Part shown: positions 27,758 through 37,369 of the stretch, in pieces
Layout of the letters: every line of letters begins with the position of its first letter
How positions within the stretch are numbered: position 1 is the first letter of the stretch
Assembly (NCBI RefSeq): GCF_002944405.1
Contig: NZ_CP024307.1
Location: 1,322,501-1,386,500, forward strand
Reading direction: 5' to 3'
From: Sinorhizobium fredii
GTDB lineage: Bacteria; Pseudomonadota; Alphaproteobacteria; Rhizobiales; Rhizobiaceae
Length of the DNA: 64,000 nt
Notes under the pieces: model-generated
Database searches by the model: none
What the model was told of the DNA's origin: nothing
The model's input: the letters and a program-made list of their open reading frames with translations, nothing else
Made by a program: the position numbers and the translations under genes

Positions 27758-27952
27758 ACCCGCTTCGTTACAAGCCCGCTCTCATTAGTCGGAACATAAG
27801 AGCGGCGCAAGGGGAAAATGGAATTTCGCCGGTCCTTCCGCAGCTGTTGAGAAACTGGGGATCCGCCGAAAGCAGTGGAGCGAACGGTTTTGTGATTTGG
27901 TCGGCGCAAGGGGCGCAGATACACTACGGCCTGCAACAACAGGAGAAGCCCT

Positions 27953-28168
27953 ATGAAGCGCATCCTCGTATTTGCAGCCGCCCTCGCGCTTTCTGCGACC
28001 GCAGCGTCAGCCGCGTGCCTCGGCCACAACACCACAGCCTCGGCGGATCCGGTGGACAAGGAGATCACGACAGCCAGCGTGACAGAGACCGAACAGTCCA
28101 AGCCGGCCGACGAGCTTCTCCTGCAGCAGCGGAAGCTGCAGCAAGACGAACCGACCGCCGAAGAATAA
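27953..28168 (+). CDS. Small secreted protein, 71 aa
   Basis: A clear signal peptide (MKRILVFAAALALSATAAS, cleavage near ASA-A) is followed by about 50 polar residues with one cysteine (AACLGHNTT) and a Glu/Gln-rich tail (LLLQQRKLQQDEPTAEE). The ATG at 27953 follows CAGGAGAAG. No family is recognised. Probably periplasmic. It stands alone between tRNA-Pro and the polysaccharide locus. Confidence 0.6.
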   Translation: MKRILVFAAALALSATAASAACLGHNTTASADPVDKEITTASVTETEQSKPADELLLQQRKLQQDEPTAEE

Positions 28169-28314
28169 GCCAGGAGAGCGGCGAATGCGGGTCTCGCCGG
28201 GCGTCTTTGCCTTCGAGGCCCGCTTTCCGCCTTGACTCGAACATGCGATCTGCCGACGACGCTTTCCTGCGTCGACCGCGTCCGTGTGTCTCAGACCCAC
28301 ATCTGCCTGTTTCG

Positions 28315-29562
28315 TCATCGCGAAGGTGATCTCATCGGCACGGCCTGCCGACGATTGCGATATTCGAGTGCGGCGCACCCCCAGACGATGCCGAGAAGCA
28401 AATAGAAATGCCGCCAGTGATCGGTATCGATGACGTTGCCTATGCCCACATGGCCGATAAGCGTCACCCAAGCGATCATCAGATAGGGCTGCCAAGGCCG
28501 GTCGAGCAGAAGAAGTCGAAACCCGAGCGTGAGCGTCCACGCGATCAGCGTGATATAAGCGACGAAGCCGATCCAGCCGTAGGACGTCAGGCTTTTCAGC
28601 CAGACATTGTGCTCGTCCTCCAAGAAGATCGCGCCGAACATCAGCGGGCCGATGCCGAGCGGCCTCTCCATCGACATCATAAAGCCGATCCGGTGCCGGT
28701 CGAAACGCCCGAGGTGGCCGCCGTCGTAATCCTGAACGAGTTGGGAGCGGCTTGAAAAGAGCGTTGCCACCTGTTCCGATTGCAGGGCGGCGACAAGGGC
28801 CGCCATGACGAAAAGGGCGCCGCAGAGTGCGAGCACGAGAATTCTCAGCCGGAATAGTCCGCTGCGCTCCTTGAGGAGCATGACGAAGACCAGCGCGACC
28901 ACGCAGAAGAGATTGAGCGCCCAGGCTGCGCGGGAGAAGGAGAGGAACACCCCCAGCGTGAGGGCGAGCAGGCCGGCGATTTTGAGCGGAGCACGCCGGA
29001 TCGGTTCCGTCAGCAGGTTGTGTACCAGATAGAGCACCGGCGCGGCGAGAAACGGCCCGAAGACGTTCGGGTCCTGGAAGGCACCCTTGGCGCGGTCGTA
29101 GAGGGTGAAGTTTGCCGCCGCCGGGATTGCGCCGAAATAGCCGAGAATGCCGAGAAGGGCGGTGAGCACGGCAGCCGAGACCCAGGCATTGAAGATCAAC
29201 CGCAGTCGCTGGTGACGGTCTTCGATGATCGCAGCGAAGAAGACGGCGGTCAGTGCCAGGAAGCCGGAGACCGCCATGTACATCGGTGCGGTGGCGAGTT
29301 CGGTCATCACCGTCAGCGACAGCATGCCGCCGACCATGAACAGTACGAGCAGGGCCAGGAGGGGAGCGACGCGGCGTGAAATCCTCAGCCCGAAGAGCGA
29401 CCAGAGACCGATGAGGCCCGCCATGAAGACCTCGTAGGGCGCCGGCTCCGCGATGACGAAGCCCGAGAGGAAAACGCCGATCGTCACCAGGCCGGAGCCG
29501 ATGATCGAAACCGCGGCGAGCTGGGGCCGGATGATGGCCGGCTGGGAGGTGGTGGCGATCAA
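28315..29562 (-). CDS. O-antigen polymerase/ligase-like membrane protein (Wzy/ExoQ type)
   Basis: 415 aa with about eleven hydrophobic spans. A larger periplasmic loop near residues 270-320 contains RFDRHRIGFMMSMERPLGIG and the EDEHNVWLKSL segment, the region that carries the Wzy_C (O-antigen ligase) motif with a histidine. It would polymerise repeat units of the surface polysaccharide. The start overlaps the stop of the initiating transferase gene by 4 bp. Last gene of the leftward operon in the polysaccharide locus. Confidence 0.82.
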   Translation of the reverse strand: MIATTSQPAIIRPQLAAVSIIGSGLVTIGVFLSGFVIAEPAPYEVFMAGLIGLWSLFGLRISRRVAPLLALLVLFMVGGMLSLTVMTELATAPMYMAVSGFLALTAVFFAAIIEDRHQRLRLIFNAWVSAAVLTALLGILGYFGAIPAAANFTLYDRAKGAFQDPNVFGPFLAAPVLYLVHNLLTEPIRRAPLKIAGLLALTLGVFLSFSRAAWALNLFCVVALVFVMLLKERSGLFRLRILVLALCGALFVMAALVAALQSEQVATLFSSRSQLVQDYDGGHLGRFDRHRIGFMMSMERPLGIGPLMFGAIFLEDEHNVWLKSLTSYGWIGFVAYITLIAWTLTLGFRLLLLDRPWQPYLMIAWVTLIGHVGIGNVIDTDHWRHFYLLLGIVWGCAALEYRNRRQAVPMRSPSR

Positions 29563-31115
29563 TACGCGTTTTCCGTATTGAGCAGCCGGAAAGGCGTCAG
29601 GAACAGGATCTTCAGGTCCAGAAGCAGCGACCAGTTCTCGATGTAGTAGAGGTCAAAGGCGGTGCGGAAACGGATCTTCTCGTCGTTGTCGATTTCTCCC
29701 CGCCAGCCGTTGATCTGCGCCCAGCCGGTGACGCCAGGTTTGACCCGGTGGCGGGCGAAATAGCCTTCCACCACATCCGAATAGGTGCGGTTGTGCGTTT
29801 GCGCGAGAACGGCATGCGGGCGCGGCCCAACAAGCGAGAGCTCGCCCTTCAGCACGTTCACGAGCTGCGGCAGCTCATCGATCGAGGATTTGCGCAGGAA
29901 GCGGCCGACGGGGGTGACGCGGGGGTCCCCCTTGGAGACCGCGTTGCGGGCGCTCGGATCGCTCAAATGGGTGTACATCGAGCGGAACTTGTAGACCTCG
30001 ATGATCTCGTTGTTGAAGCCGTGGCGGTGCTGCTTGAAGATGATCGGCCCAGGCGACGTGAGCTTGACCGCGAGCGCGGCGACGAGCATCACCGGCCAAA
30101 GCAGGGCGAGCGCCACGATGCTGAAGAAGACGTCGAAGCACCGCTTAGCGACGGAATCCCAATCGGCAATCGGCTTGTCGAAAATGTCGAGCATCGGCAC
30201 CTCGCCGACATGCGAGTAGCTGCGCGGGCGGAAGCGCAGATTGTTGGCATGGGCGGCGAGACGGATGTCGACCGGCAGCACCCAGAGCTTCCTTAAGAGT
30301 TCGAGAATGCGCTTCTCCGCCGTCAGCGGCAGCGAGAAGATCAGCATGTCGATGCGGGCGAGCCGGGCGAATTCGACGAGTTCGTCGACGGTTCCGAGTT
30401 TCGGGTAGCCGGCGATCACATGCGGCGAGCGCCGCTCGTCGCGGTCGTCGAAGATCCCGCAGATGCGGATGTCGTTATCCGGCTGGTGCTCAATCGTGCG
30501 GATCAGGTCTCGTGCCGGGGCACCGCCGCCGACGATCACCGCGCGGCGCTCCATCGTGCCGTTGCGCGACCAATGCCGGATCGAATAGGCGATGAAGGCG
30601 CGTTCGGCGACCAGGAAGAGCGCGCCGGCGACGAACCAGCCGCCGACCCAGACGCGCGAATAGAGATGGCCCCACTTCAGAAAGAACAGGACGAGCGCGA
30701 TGGTGCCGAATGTCGCAGTCCAGGCGGCCAGGATGCGCGGCGTCATCCGGAGCCAGGCCCTGAGCGCCGGCACCTGATAGGTATCGGCGATCTGCATGGC
30801 GATCACGGCAAGCGCCGAACCGAAGGCGAGAATGGCGAGGTAGACCGGCAGGTCCTGGAGCGGAGGGCGGACATATTGCGTATTGATGGCATAGCCGATC
30901 GCGAACAGCGCGCAGAGGTCGAGCAGCCGGATGAGACCGGTGATCATCGACGGGGAATAGGTATCGGCCCGGAACTGGAGTGCGATCTGGCGCGCCAGCG
31001 GATTGAGCGGCGTAGGGTCGCCGGCCTTTTTCCCGTCGGCGGTCGTTCGGATCTCGGAGACCTTCTTGCGAAGCGCCTCGGTATCGAAGGTCTCGGGCCT
31101 GTCAAACTTGTTCAT
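29559..31115 (-). CDS. Undecaprenyl-phosphate sugar phosphotransferase (initiating enzyme, WcaJ/UppE type)
   Basis: 518 aa. Four membrane spans at about 60-170 lead into a CoA-binding-like region ([20 protein letters not shown]) and a fifth span near 330. The C-terminal bacterial sugar transferase domain holds the [18 protein letters not shown] start, [28 protein letters not shown] and the final NGWRGE element. It transfers sugar-1-phosphate to undecaprenyl phosphate, starting a repeat unit. It resembles Agrobacterium UppE, as I remember it. Spacing of 57 bp separates it from the glycosyltransferase gene upstream. Confidence 0.87.
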   Translation of the reverse strand: MNKFDRPETFDTEALRKKVSEIRTTADGKKAGDPTPLNPLARQIALQFRADTYSPSMITGLIRLLDLCALFAIGYAINTQYVRPPLQDLPVYLAILAFGSALAVIAMQIADTYQVPALRAWLRMTPRILAAWTATFGTIALVLFFLKWGHLYSRVWVGGWFVAGALFLVAERAFIAYSIRHWSRNGTMERRAVIVGGGAPARDLIRTIEHQPDNDIRICGIFDDRDERRSPHVIAGYPKLGTVDELVEFARLARIDMLIFSLPLTAEKRILELLRKLWVLPVDIRLAAHANNLRFRPRSYSHVGEVPMLDIFDKPIADWDSVAKRCFDVFFSIVALALLWPVMLVAALAVKLTSPGPIIFKQHRHGFNNEIIEVYKFRSMYTHLSDPSARNAVSKGDPRVTPVGRFLRKSSIDELPQLVNVLKGELSLVGPRPHAVLAQTHNRTYSDVVEGYFARHRVKPGVTGWAQINGWRGEIDNDEKIRFRTAFDLYYIENWSLLLDLKILFLTPFRLLNTENAY

Positions 31116-31172
31116 GGTGGCTTTCCGGCGCTGTCCGCTACGCCCGGATAGCAGAAAGCCACTAAGAAACGC

Positions 31173-32345
31173 TTACGTTGTGCGAAGTCGCGCCTCGGCG
31201 AAGATCGATTCCTCGGTAAGTTCACCGTAGAGTTGCATCACGCGCCTGGTCATCACCGCAGCCGAGAAGCGCGACTTGAAGCCCTCCGGATCGGGCATCG
31301 TGCGGACTGCCCAGTCCTGGTCGACGGCGGCCGCCGCCATGACTTCGGCGAACGCCCTTGCATCTGCGGGCTGGACGAGCGCTCCGCTGTCGGCGCCCAG
31401 CACTTCCGGCATGCCGCCCACCCGGGACGCGATGACCGGTTTTCGGGCGGCGAGCGCTTCGAGAAGGATATAGGGCATCGACTCCGCGCGAGAGGGGATG
31501 ACGACTGTCCGGGCAAGCGCGAAGGCCGCGCGCGCCTTCATTGCCGGGCGCATCCTGACGCGATCGCCAAGCGCCATGCGCGCTATCATTTCTTCATACC
31601 GGGATTGCTGCGGACCATCGCCGATCATCAGGCCCGAAAGCGGCCGCCCGGCAAGTTCTTCGGCCTTGGCGAAGCTCTCGATAAAGAGATCCGGCCCCTT
31701 CAGATCCCGCATCATGCCGATATAAAGAAAATCGACCGCCCCGGGACTTTCGGCGATCGGCGCGAACTCCGTGTCTCCGATGCCGTTATAGATCAGTTCG
31801 TTGCGCCCCGCGGGCCGGCCAACCTTGGCGAAATAGGTCTGCCGCTCGAAATCGCAGACGAAGACGAGCGCGTCGGTGAGACGCTCCTGGAGGCGCTCCA
31901 TCCGGAAGATGGCGCCGCCGGCGAGCGACTTCCGTTCATAATGGAGGCTGCCCCCGTGGGGCGAATAGAGGCGGGCTACGCGATACTTGTTGACCCGCAG
32001 CGCTGAACCGATGATGCGTGCGAGCACGCCGCCCTTGGCGCCATGCCCGTGCAACACATCCGGTTGCAAGCTTCTGATCTGCTTGTAGCTGCGCCAGAGC
32101 GCGGCAAAATCCGAAGGCCCGATCGTCCGATGGATCGGCGTGCGGACGACACCGAGCGCCAGGAAGGGGCGGATCTCGTCGAAGAGGGCATCCTCGTAGG
32201 CGCCGCCCGTGGTGCTATCGCAGAGAATTCCCACCTGATGGCCCGCTGCCGCATGCGCCTCGGCAAGATCGCGAACGTGGCGGAAGATGCCGCCGATCGG
32301 CGATCTGAAGCAATGGAGAATGCGCAGGGGCCGCTCGTTCGACAT
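31173..32345 (-). CDS. Glycosyltransferase family 4
   Basis: 390 aa from the ATG at 32345 (MSNERPLRILHCFRSPIGG). The N-terminal Rossmann part has GGIFRHVRDLAEAHAAAGH, and the C-terminal nucleotide-sugar site carries FLYIGMMRDLKGPDLFIES and the E-x7-E region VIPSRAESMPYILLEALAARK. It adds a sugar to the lipid-linked repeat unit on the cytoplasmic face. The gene starts 4 bp after the export lipoprotein stop. Sugar specificity is not deducible. Confidence 0.87.
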   Translation of the reverse strand: MSNERPLRILHCFRSPIGGIFRHVRDLAEAHAAAGHQVGILCDSTTGGAYEDALFDEIRPFLALGVVRTPIHRTIGPSDFAALWRSYKQIRSLQPDVLHGHGAKGGVLARIIGSALRVNKYRVARLYSPHGGSLHYERKSLAGGAIFRMERLQERLTDALVFVCDFERQTYFAKVGRPAGRNELIYNGIGDTEFAPIAESPGAVDFLYIGMMRDLKGPDLFIESFAKAEELAGRPLSGLMIGDGPQQSRYEEMIARMALGDRVRMRPAMKARAAFALARTVVIPSRAESMPYILLEALAARKPVIASRVGGMPEVLGADSGALVQPADARAFAEVMAAAAVDQDWAVRTMPDPEGFKSRFSAAVMTRRVMQLYGELTEESIFAEARLRTT

Positions 32346-32349
32346 GGCG

Positions 32350-32925
32350 TCAGAACAGCCGTTCGCGAACATAGATCGTGTCGCCCGCAAGCACCGGATC
32401 GGTGATCGGCACGCGACCCGTTATGATACGGCCGTTGACCTTGCGGGTGATGTCGGCATTCGCCTGGTTTGCGCGGGGGGTGAAGCCGCCGGCAACCGCG
32501 ATCGCGTTCTGCACGGTCATTCCGGGAACGTAGCTGTACTGGCCGGATTGGCCCACTTCGCCCATGATGAAGACGGAACGGTAGCGATCGATTTCGATGG
32601 TCACGTCCGGGTCGCGCAGAAAGCCCTCGCGGAGCTTCGCCGCGATCATCCCTTCGAGTTCCGGAAGCGTATGGCCGCGCGACGGCACTGCGCCGATCAA
32701 CGGGAAGGCGACGTAGCCCGCCTGGTCGACAGTGTAGGTCCCGCTGAGGCCCGGCTGTTCGAATACGGTGACGCGAAGGCGATCGCCGCTGTCCAGCCGG
32801 TAGGGTTGGATAGTCGCCTCGCTGAAGGCCTTGGGAGCCGGCTGATAGCTCGTGCAACCGCTGGCCAGCGCCGACAATATTGCCACGGCGAAAGCGCGTG
32901 CTGCCTTTGTGCCTGCGATCGACAT
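32350..32925 (-). CDS. Polysaccharide export outer-membrane lipoprotein (short OPX type)
   Basis: 191 aa, half the length of Wza. A signal peptide ends in the lipobox ASGC (about residues 21-24). The poly-export domain begins YRLDSGDRLRVTVFEQPGLS, followed by the GYVAFPLIGAV strand and an SLBB-like segment (VFIMGEVGQSGQYSYVPGM). It lacks the C-terminal amphipathic helix by which Wza spans the outer membrane, so a separate outer-membrane partner would be needed. First gene of the leftward operon, divergent from the Wzc-like gene. Confidence 0.87.
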   Translation of the reverse strand: MSIAGTKAARAFAVAILSALASGCTSYQPAPKAFSEATIQPYRLDSGDRLRVTVFEQPGLSGTYTVDQAGYVAFPLIGAVPSRGHTLPELEGMIAAKLREGFLRDPDVTIEIDRYRSVFIMGEVGQSGQYSYVPGMTVQNAIAVAGGFTPRANQANADITRKVNGRIITGRVPITDPVLAGDTIYVRERLF

Positions 32926-33138
32926 GCGGGTTCTCGTTGGCTCCGGAAATGAATACCTCTCGGTGGTGTTATCGATCCGTTAGGGTTAATAGCCGGTAAA
33001 CTCCGGTAGAATTCCGATCCGGCGGCGATCCGCACCCTTCCGCGGCACCGGCATCCGACGGTTGTGCCTGCAATTAACACTTGCGTTACCATGTTCCTTT
33101 ACCTTCCGGCTGAATGCGGAAGCTATTGGGGTTGCGGC

Positions 33139-35256
33139 ATGTCGGACGTCGGCGGTCAGCAGGATGTGGATATCGATCTGGGCAGGCTCGTTCGCGCCAT
33201 CTGGCAGCGTCGCACCCGTGTCTTGCTTGCGACGGTCGGGGCCACGGTGCTTGCCTTCGGCGCGGCGAAGATGATCGCGCCCGGCTATGAAAGCGAAACG
33301 CGTGTCCTGATCGAATCGCGCGAGCCGGAGTTCAGCGGTCCCAATCAGGCGTCTCAGACGAGTTCGGACCGAATTTTCGACGAGTCCGGCATCGCCAGCC
33401 AGGTGCAGGTGCTGCGCTCCGCCGACCTCATCAAGCAGGTCGCCCGCAACATGAAGCTGCACGAGCTGGAGGAATTCGATCCGTCGGCGCATCCCTCGGC
33501 CGTTTCCGATCTCCTGGTCATGCTGGGGCTCAAGAAGAACCCGCTCGAACTGCCGCCGGAAGAGCGGATCCTCAAAGAGTTCAATACCAAGTTGCAAGTC
33601 TACCAGGTCGAGAAGTCACGCGTGATCGCCATTGCCTTCACGTCGAAGGATCCGAAACTCGCCGCTGCCATTCCGAACGAGATGGCCAAGGTCTATCTCT
33701 CGCTGCAGAGCGGTGCGAAGCTCGACTCCAACTCGGAAGCCAGCCGCTGGCTGGAGCCGGAGATCGCCAATCTAAGGGAAAAGGTTCGCGAGGCGGAGGC
33801 CAAGGTCGCCGCCTATCGCGCCGAATCCGGTTTGCTCCCGACCGGCGAAACGGAGAACTTCGCGACTAGGCAGCTCACCGATATTTCGACCGAGCTGGCG
33901 CGGGTCCGGGGCGAAAGGGCGAATGCGGCGGCACGCGCCGAAGGCGTGCGCGCAGCGCTTGCCGATGGCCGCCCGGTCGAAACGCTGACCGATATCGTCG
34001 GCTCACCGATGATCCAGCGGCTGAAGGAGAGCCAGGCCACTCTGCAGGCGCAGATCGCCGATCTATCGACCTCGCTGCTCGACGGGCATCCTCGGCTGAA
34101 GGGGCTGAAGTCACAGCTCGAAGGTATTCGGGAGCAGATACGTTCGGAAACGCGAAAGATTCTCTCCAGTCTCGAGAACGAGGCGAAGGTCGGGCAGCTT
34201 CGCGAACAGCAATTGCTGCAGCAGTTGAACGCGCTGAAGGCGCAATCGGCGCAGGCGGGCGAGGAAGAGGTGGGGCTTCGTGCGCTGGAGCGCGAGGCGG
34301 CGGCCCAACGCCAGCTCCTGGAGACCTATCTGGCCCGCTACCGCGAAGCGACATCGCGAACCGTCGCGAATGCGACGCCGGCGGACGCGCGGGTGATTTC
34401 CAATGCCGTGGTGCCGACGTTGGCGAGCTTTCCCAAGGTGGTGCCGATCACGATCGTCGCCGCGCTTGCGAGTTTCCTGATCAGCTGCGTCGTCATCATG
34501 CTCGGCGAACTCTTCAGCGGCAGGGCGCTGAGGCCGGTCTCCGGTTCCGGAAGGATGCCCGAAACTGCTGGTACGACTGTCCCGGACGAGGTGCCGGCAA
34601 CCGTTGCCGTGCCGGAAGACGAGCGGGCACGAGAGGAGCAGGAGCCGAGCATCGCAGCAGAGCACGACTTCTCGATCGAGTCCGTGGCCGGACATCTGCT
34701 CGACAACGCCGTCCGGGTCGCCGTTTCGGTCTCGCCCGGAGGGGATGAAGGATCGACGGCAACGGTGATGCTGGCGCGTCTGCTTGCAGAAGAGGAACAC
34801 AAGGTCGTGCTCATCGACCTTTCAGGATCGGCCTGCCCGACGCGGCTGATGGCCCAGGCGCTGCATCTGCCCGGCATTACGAACCTCCTGTCCGGCGAGG
34901 TTGCCTTCACCGAGACGATCCATGCGGACAGGTTTTCCGAGGCGCACATCATCCCGCAGGGCGACGCAGATCCCCACACGGCGATGCGCGGCATCGAGCG
35001 TCTGCAGATGATCATCGACGCGCTGACAAGCGCCTATGATCTTGTGCTGGTCGAATGCGGTGCCGCGGACGCGGCTTCCGTCGCCAAGGTGGCGCGGCGC
35101 GAGGAGGTCGAGATTATCGTTTCGGCGCCGTCGGTCAGCGAGGACGGGATCATCGAAGCACTGACAAGCTTCGGGGAGGGCGGCTACCGCGACATCCTGC
35201 TGATGACCGGTGGCGGCGAAAGCGGTCCCGAGCTTCGCGACCGCCGCGCGGCGTGA
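33139..35256 (+). CDS. Wzc-like polysaccharide co-polymerase with degenerate kinase domain
   Basis: 705 aa from the ATG at 33139. A Wzz domain (about residues 10-110) starts DVDIDLGRLVRAIWQRRTRV with one membrane span, followed by a long coiled-coil periplasmic region (about 190-420, with a GNVR-like PQ/LETYLARYREA segment) and a second span near 435-460. The C-terminal P-loop domain (about 525-700) has SPGGDEGSTAT at 532-542, where Walker A should read GxGKST; Lys is missing. The Walker A'-like VVLIDLSGS is kept. There is no Tyr-rich tail. It should set chain length without autokinase activity. Confidence 0.85.
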   Translation: MSDVGGQQDVDIDLGRLVRAIWQRRTRVLLATVGATVLAFGAAKMIAPGYESETRVLIESREPEFSGPNQASQTSSDRIFDESGIASQVQVLRSADLIKQVARNMKLHELEEFDPSAHPSAVSDLLVMLGLKKNPLELPPEERILKEFNTKLQVYQVEKSRVIAIAFTSKDPKLAAAIPNEMAKVYLSLQSGAKLDSNSEASRWLEPEIANLREKVREAEAKVAAYRAESGLLPTGETENFATRQLTDISTELARVRGERANAAARAEGVRAALADGRPVETLTDIVGSPMIQRLKESQATLQAQIADLSTSLLDGHPRLKGLKSQLEGIREQIRSETRKILSSLENEAKVGQLREQQLLQQLNALKAQSAQAGEEEVGLRALEREAAAQRQLLETYLARYREATSRTVANATPADARVISNAVVPTLASFPKVVPITIVAALASFLISCVVIMLGELFSGRALRPVSGSGRMPETAGTTVPDEVPATVAVPEDERAREEQEPSIAAEHDFSIESVAGHLLDNAVRVAVSVSPGGDEGSTATVMLARLLAEEEHKVVLIDLSGSACPTRLMAQALHLPGITNLLSGEVAFTETIHADRFSEAHIIPQGDADPHTAMRGIERLQMIIDALTSAYDLVLVECGAADAASVAKVARREEVEIIVSAPSVSEDGIIEALTSFGEGGYRDILLMTGGGESGPELRDRRAA

Positions 35257-35262
35257 GGTGCT

Positions 35263-36507
35263 TCAATCGGCTGCGATTTCCGTGGTGGTCCGCAGCCGGC
35301 GCCGCTGTCGCTGGACGAGGGCATAAAGGGCTTTGTTTGCCTTGATGGCGCGTTTGGCGCGGACCGCGGCGCGGTGCAGGCCGGCTGCCGCATGTCCACG
35401 CAGCGTCAGCGGCAGGGTGATGTCCCGCAAGACGGTCTCAATCGTACACCACGATCGCTTATAGGGCTGGTCGCCGATGCCGAAGTCGAAGAGTACGACG
35501 CCTTCGCCGCAAAGACGCTCGATCACCCGGTAAAAGAGCAACTCGCCCGGGCTGCTGTCGGCGGCGATCGTGTCATCTATCGAGCCGAACTGGCAGATGA
35601 CATGGTCGCCCTTGCGCGACAGGCCGGTCACGGCGATGATCCGCCCCTCGTGCTCGCCCTTGAGACGGATCGCGTTGAGTTCGAGCAGCCTGTCGCCGGC
35701 GCGATGGCGATCGATCAGCAGGCGAAAGAAGGCGCGCGTCTCCGGCTCGTCGAAGACGTCGGGTAAGCCTTGGGCCTCCAGCCGCGCGGCCTTCTGCCGG
35801 AAGAACGTCTCCAGCAGCGCCTGCGCCTCCGCCGCCTCACGGGCAACCACATAGTCATAGCCACCGATTTCGGCGAGACGCCTTTCGGAGAGACGCATCT
35901 TCTTGCGCCGGCGTTTTGCATTGAGCTGGGCGAGCGTCCGCTCCATGTCGCCGGCAAGCCCGAGCTGGAAAGAGGCGTTCGGATTGGCGATCCCGGGCAG
36001 GGCGGCGAGGGGGTGGGGCAGGCCGCGCCAAACTGCCGGCGTCCTTTCGAAGGCAACGACATCCGCATGCGCGCGCAGCGCCTGGCGGACTCCTTCGCTC
36101 AGCGAGCGGACGAGGTCGTCCCGTGGCACGCGCTCGATCTCGGCAGCAAACAAGCCGGTGTTGAGATTGCTGTGCCCGGTCGCGATCAGTCGCGCGGTCC
36201 GGAAGAATTGGCCCCGTTCGACCTCGAACGGCAGGAGGAAAAGCAGTTGCTCGGCAATGGCGCCGCGCACGACCAGCAATTGGCTGTCATGCGCTCTCTT
36301 CCAGGCGGCACACCAGTCGAAGCTTTGATGCAGGGAGTTGAGATTGTTGGCGTCGAGCGCACGCCAGTCCGCCTCCAGTTCCGCCATATCGCGATGCACG
36401 GAAAGCGTGACCCGGTCGGCGTAAGGATTATGGGCAGCCGGGCGCATCGAAAGGTCGCGCCAGGATTGCCCCTCTGGCGCGGCAAGGGTGAAATTGAAAT
36501 TGGCCAT
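35263..36507 (-). CDS. GNAT-superfamily acyltransferase of the CelD/BcsL type
   Basis: 414 aa from the ATG at 36507 (MANFNFTLAAPEGQSW); longer starts exist, up to 36702. The N-terminal half includes SLHQSFDWCAAWKRAHDSQL. The C-terminal GNAT_6-like acetyltransferase domain (about 200-365) carries AQLNAKRRRKKMRLSERRLA and the FGIGDQPYKRSWCT ending, typical of proteins encoded in cellulose and exopolysaccharide loci (CelD in rhizobia). It presumably acylates the polysaccharide or a precursor. It converges with the Wzc-like gene, separated by 6 bp. Confidence 0.82.
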   Translation of the reverse strand: MANFNFTLAAPEGQSWRDLSMRPAAHNPYADRVTLSVHRDMAELEADWRALDANNLNSLHQSFDWCAAWKRAHDSQLLVVRGAIAEQLLFLLPFEVERGQFFRTARLIATGHSNLNTGLFAAEIERVPRDDLVRSLSEGVRQALRAHADVVAFERTPAVWRGLPHPLAALPGIANPNASFQLGLAGDMERTLAQLNAKRRRKKMRLSERRLAEIGGYDYVVAREAAEAQALLETFFRQKAARLEAQGLPDVFDEPETRAFFRLLIDRHRAGDRLLELNAIRLKGEHEGRIIAVTGLSRKGDHVICQFGSIDDTIAADSSPGELLFYRVIERLCGEGVVLFDFGIGDQPYKRSWCTIETVLRDITLPLTLRGHAAAGLHRAAVRAKRAIKANKALYALVQRQRRRLRTTTEIAAD

Positions 36508-36716
36508 CTCTCGGATCATCCGGCATACGTCGCGTATCGATAAGACGGCAAAAATTGCTACATCCTCTTTAAATCCGCCGCTGCCTACCCTGCGATCGGC
36601 AAATGCGGTTAGCAAAGCGTGAAGCGACTGGTTTGTCTGCGGCTTGGAAATCGCCGCCGCGGCGTTACATCTCGCGGCCGATACGACGTCATGAAGAAAC
36701 AACTGCGGAACTGCTG

Positions 36717-37283
36717 ATGATGCCGAGCCATGCCCTGCCGGACCCCGACGCCAAGTTTCCGGTCGCGGAATTTCCGCGGATAGGATTTCTTAGGAACCTG
36801 GTGCGGTCGCCGTTGATCGAAGCCGGCGAGTACAGCTACTACGACGATCCCGAGGGCCCCGAATGTTTCGAGGAGAAGTGCGTCCTCTACCACTATGACT
36901 TCGTCGGGGATCGGCTGGTTATCGGGCGGTTTTGCGCGTTGGCGACCGCTGTCCACTTCATCACGAACGGCGCCAACCACGCGCTGTCCGGCTTTTCGAC
37001 CTTCCCTTTCGGCATTTTCCCCGGTGCCTGGCGCGAGGGCTTCGATCCGTCCGCCTATGGCACGGGCCATCGCGGCGACACGATCGTCGGCAACGATGTC
37101 TGGCTCGGCAGGGAGGCGACGGTTCTGCCGGGCGTTACCATCGGCGACGGCGCGATCGTGGCGGCGAAATCCGTTGTGAGCAAGGACGTTCCTCCCTACG
37201 CGATCGTCGCGGGCAACCCGGCAAGGGTCGTCAGGATGCGGTTCCCGGCTGAGATCGTCGAGCGCTTGCAGGCGGTGGCCTAG
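36717..37283 (+). CDS. CatB-type O-acetyltransferase (hexapeptide repeat), truncated by an in-frame TAG
   Basis: 188 aa from the ATG at 36717. Left-handed beta-helix hexapeptide repeats run from about residue 60 to 165 (e.g. GDRLVIGRFCALATAVHFIT, GNDVWLGREATVLPGV, GDGAIVAAKSVVSKDV), with the active-site segment FITNGANHALSG. The family normally continues past ERLQAVA with a WWDWP-like helix. Here a TAG (37281-37283) replaces the first Trp codon, but the same frame continues WNWPADKVTRNIAAIT to a second stop at 37365-37367. The product would lack its last 27 residues and may be impaired. It is probably an acetyl donor to the polysaccharide. Confidence 0.72.
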   Translation: MMPSHALPDPDAKFPVAEFPRIGFLRNLVRSPLIEAGEYSYYDDPEGPECFEEKCVLYHYDFVGDRLVIGRFCALATAVHFITNGANHALSGFSTFPFGIFPGAWREGFDPSAYGTGHRGDTIVGNDVWLGREATVLPGVTIGDGAIVAAKSVVSKDVPPYAIVAGNPARVVRMRFPAEIVERLQAVA

Positions 37284-37369
37284 TGGAACTGGCCGGCCGA
37301 CAAGGTGACGCGCAACATCGCGGCGATCACCGGCGCGGACATTGGGGCGCTTGAAATCGCAGAGTAGCC

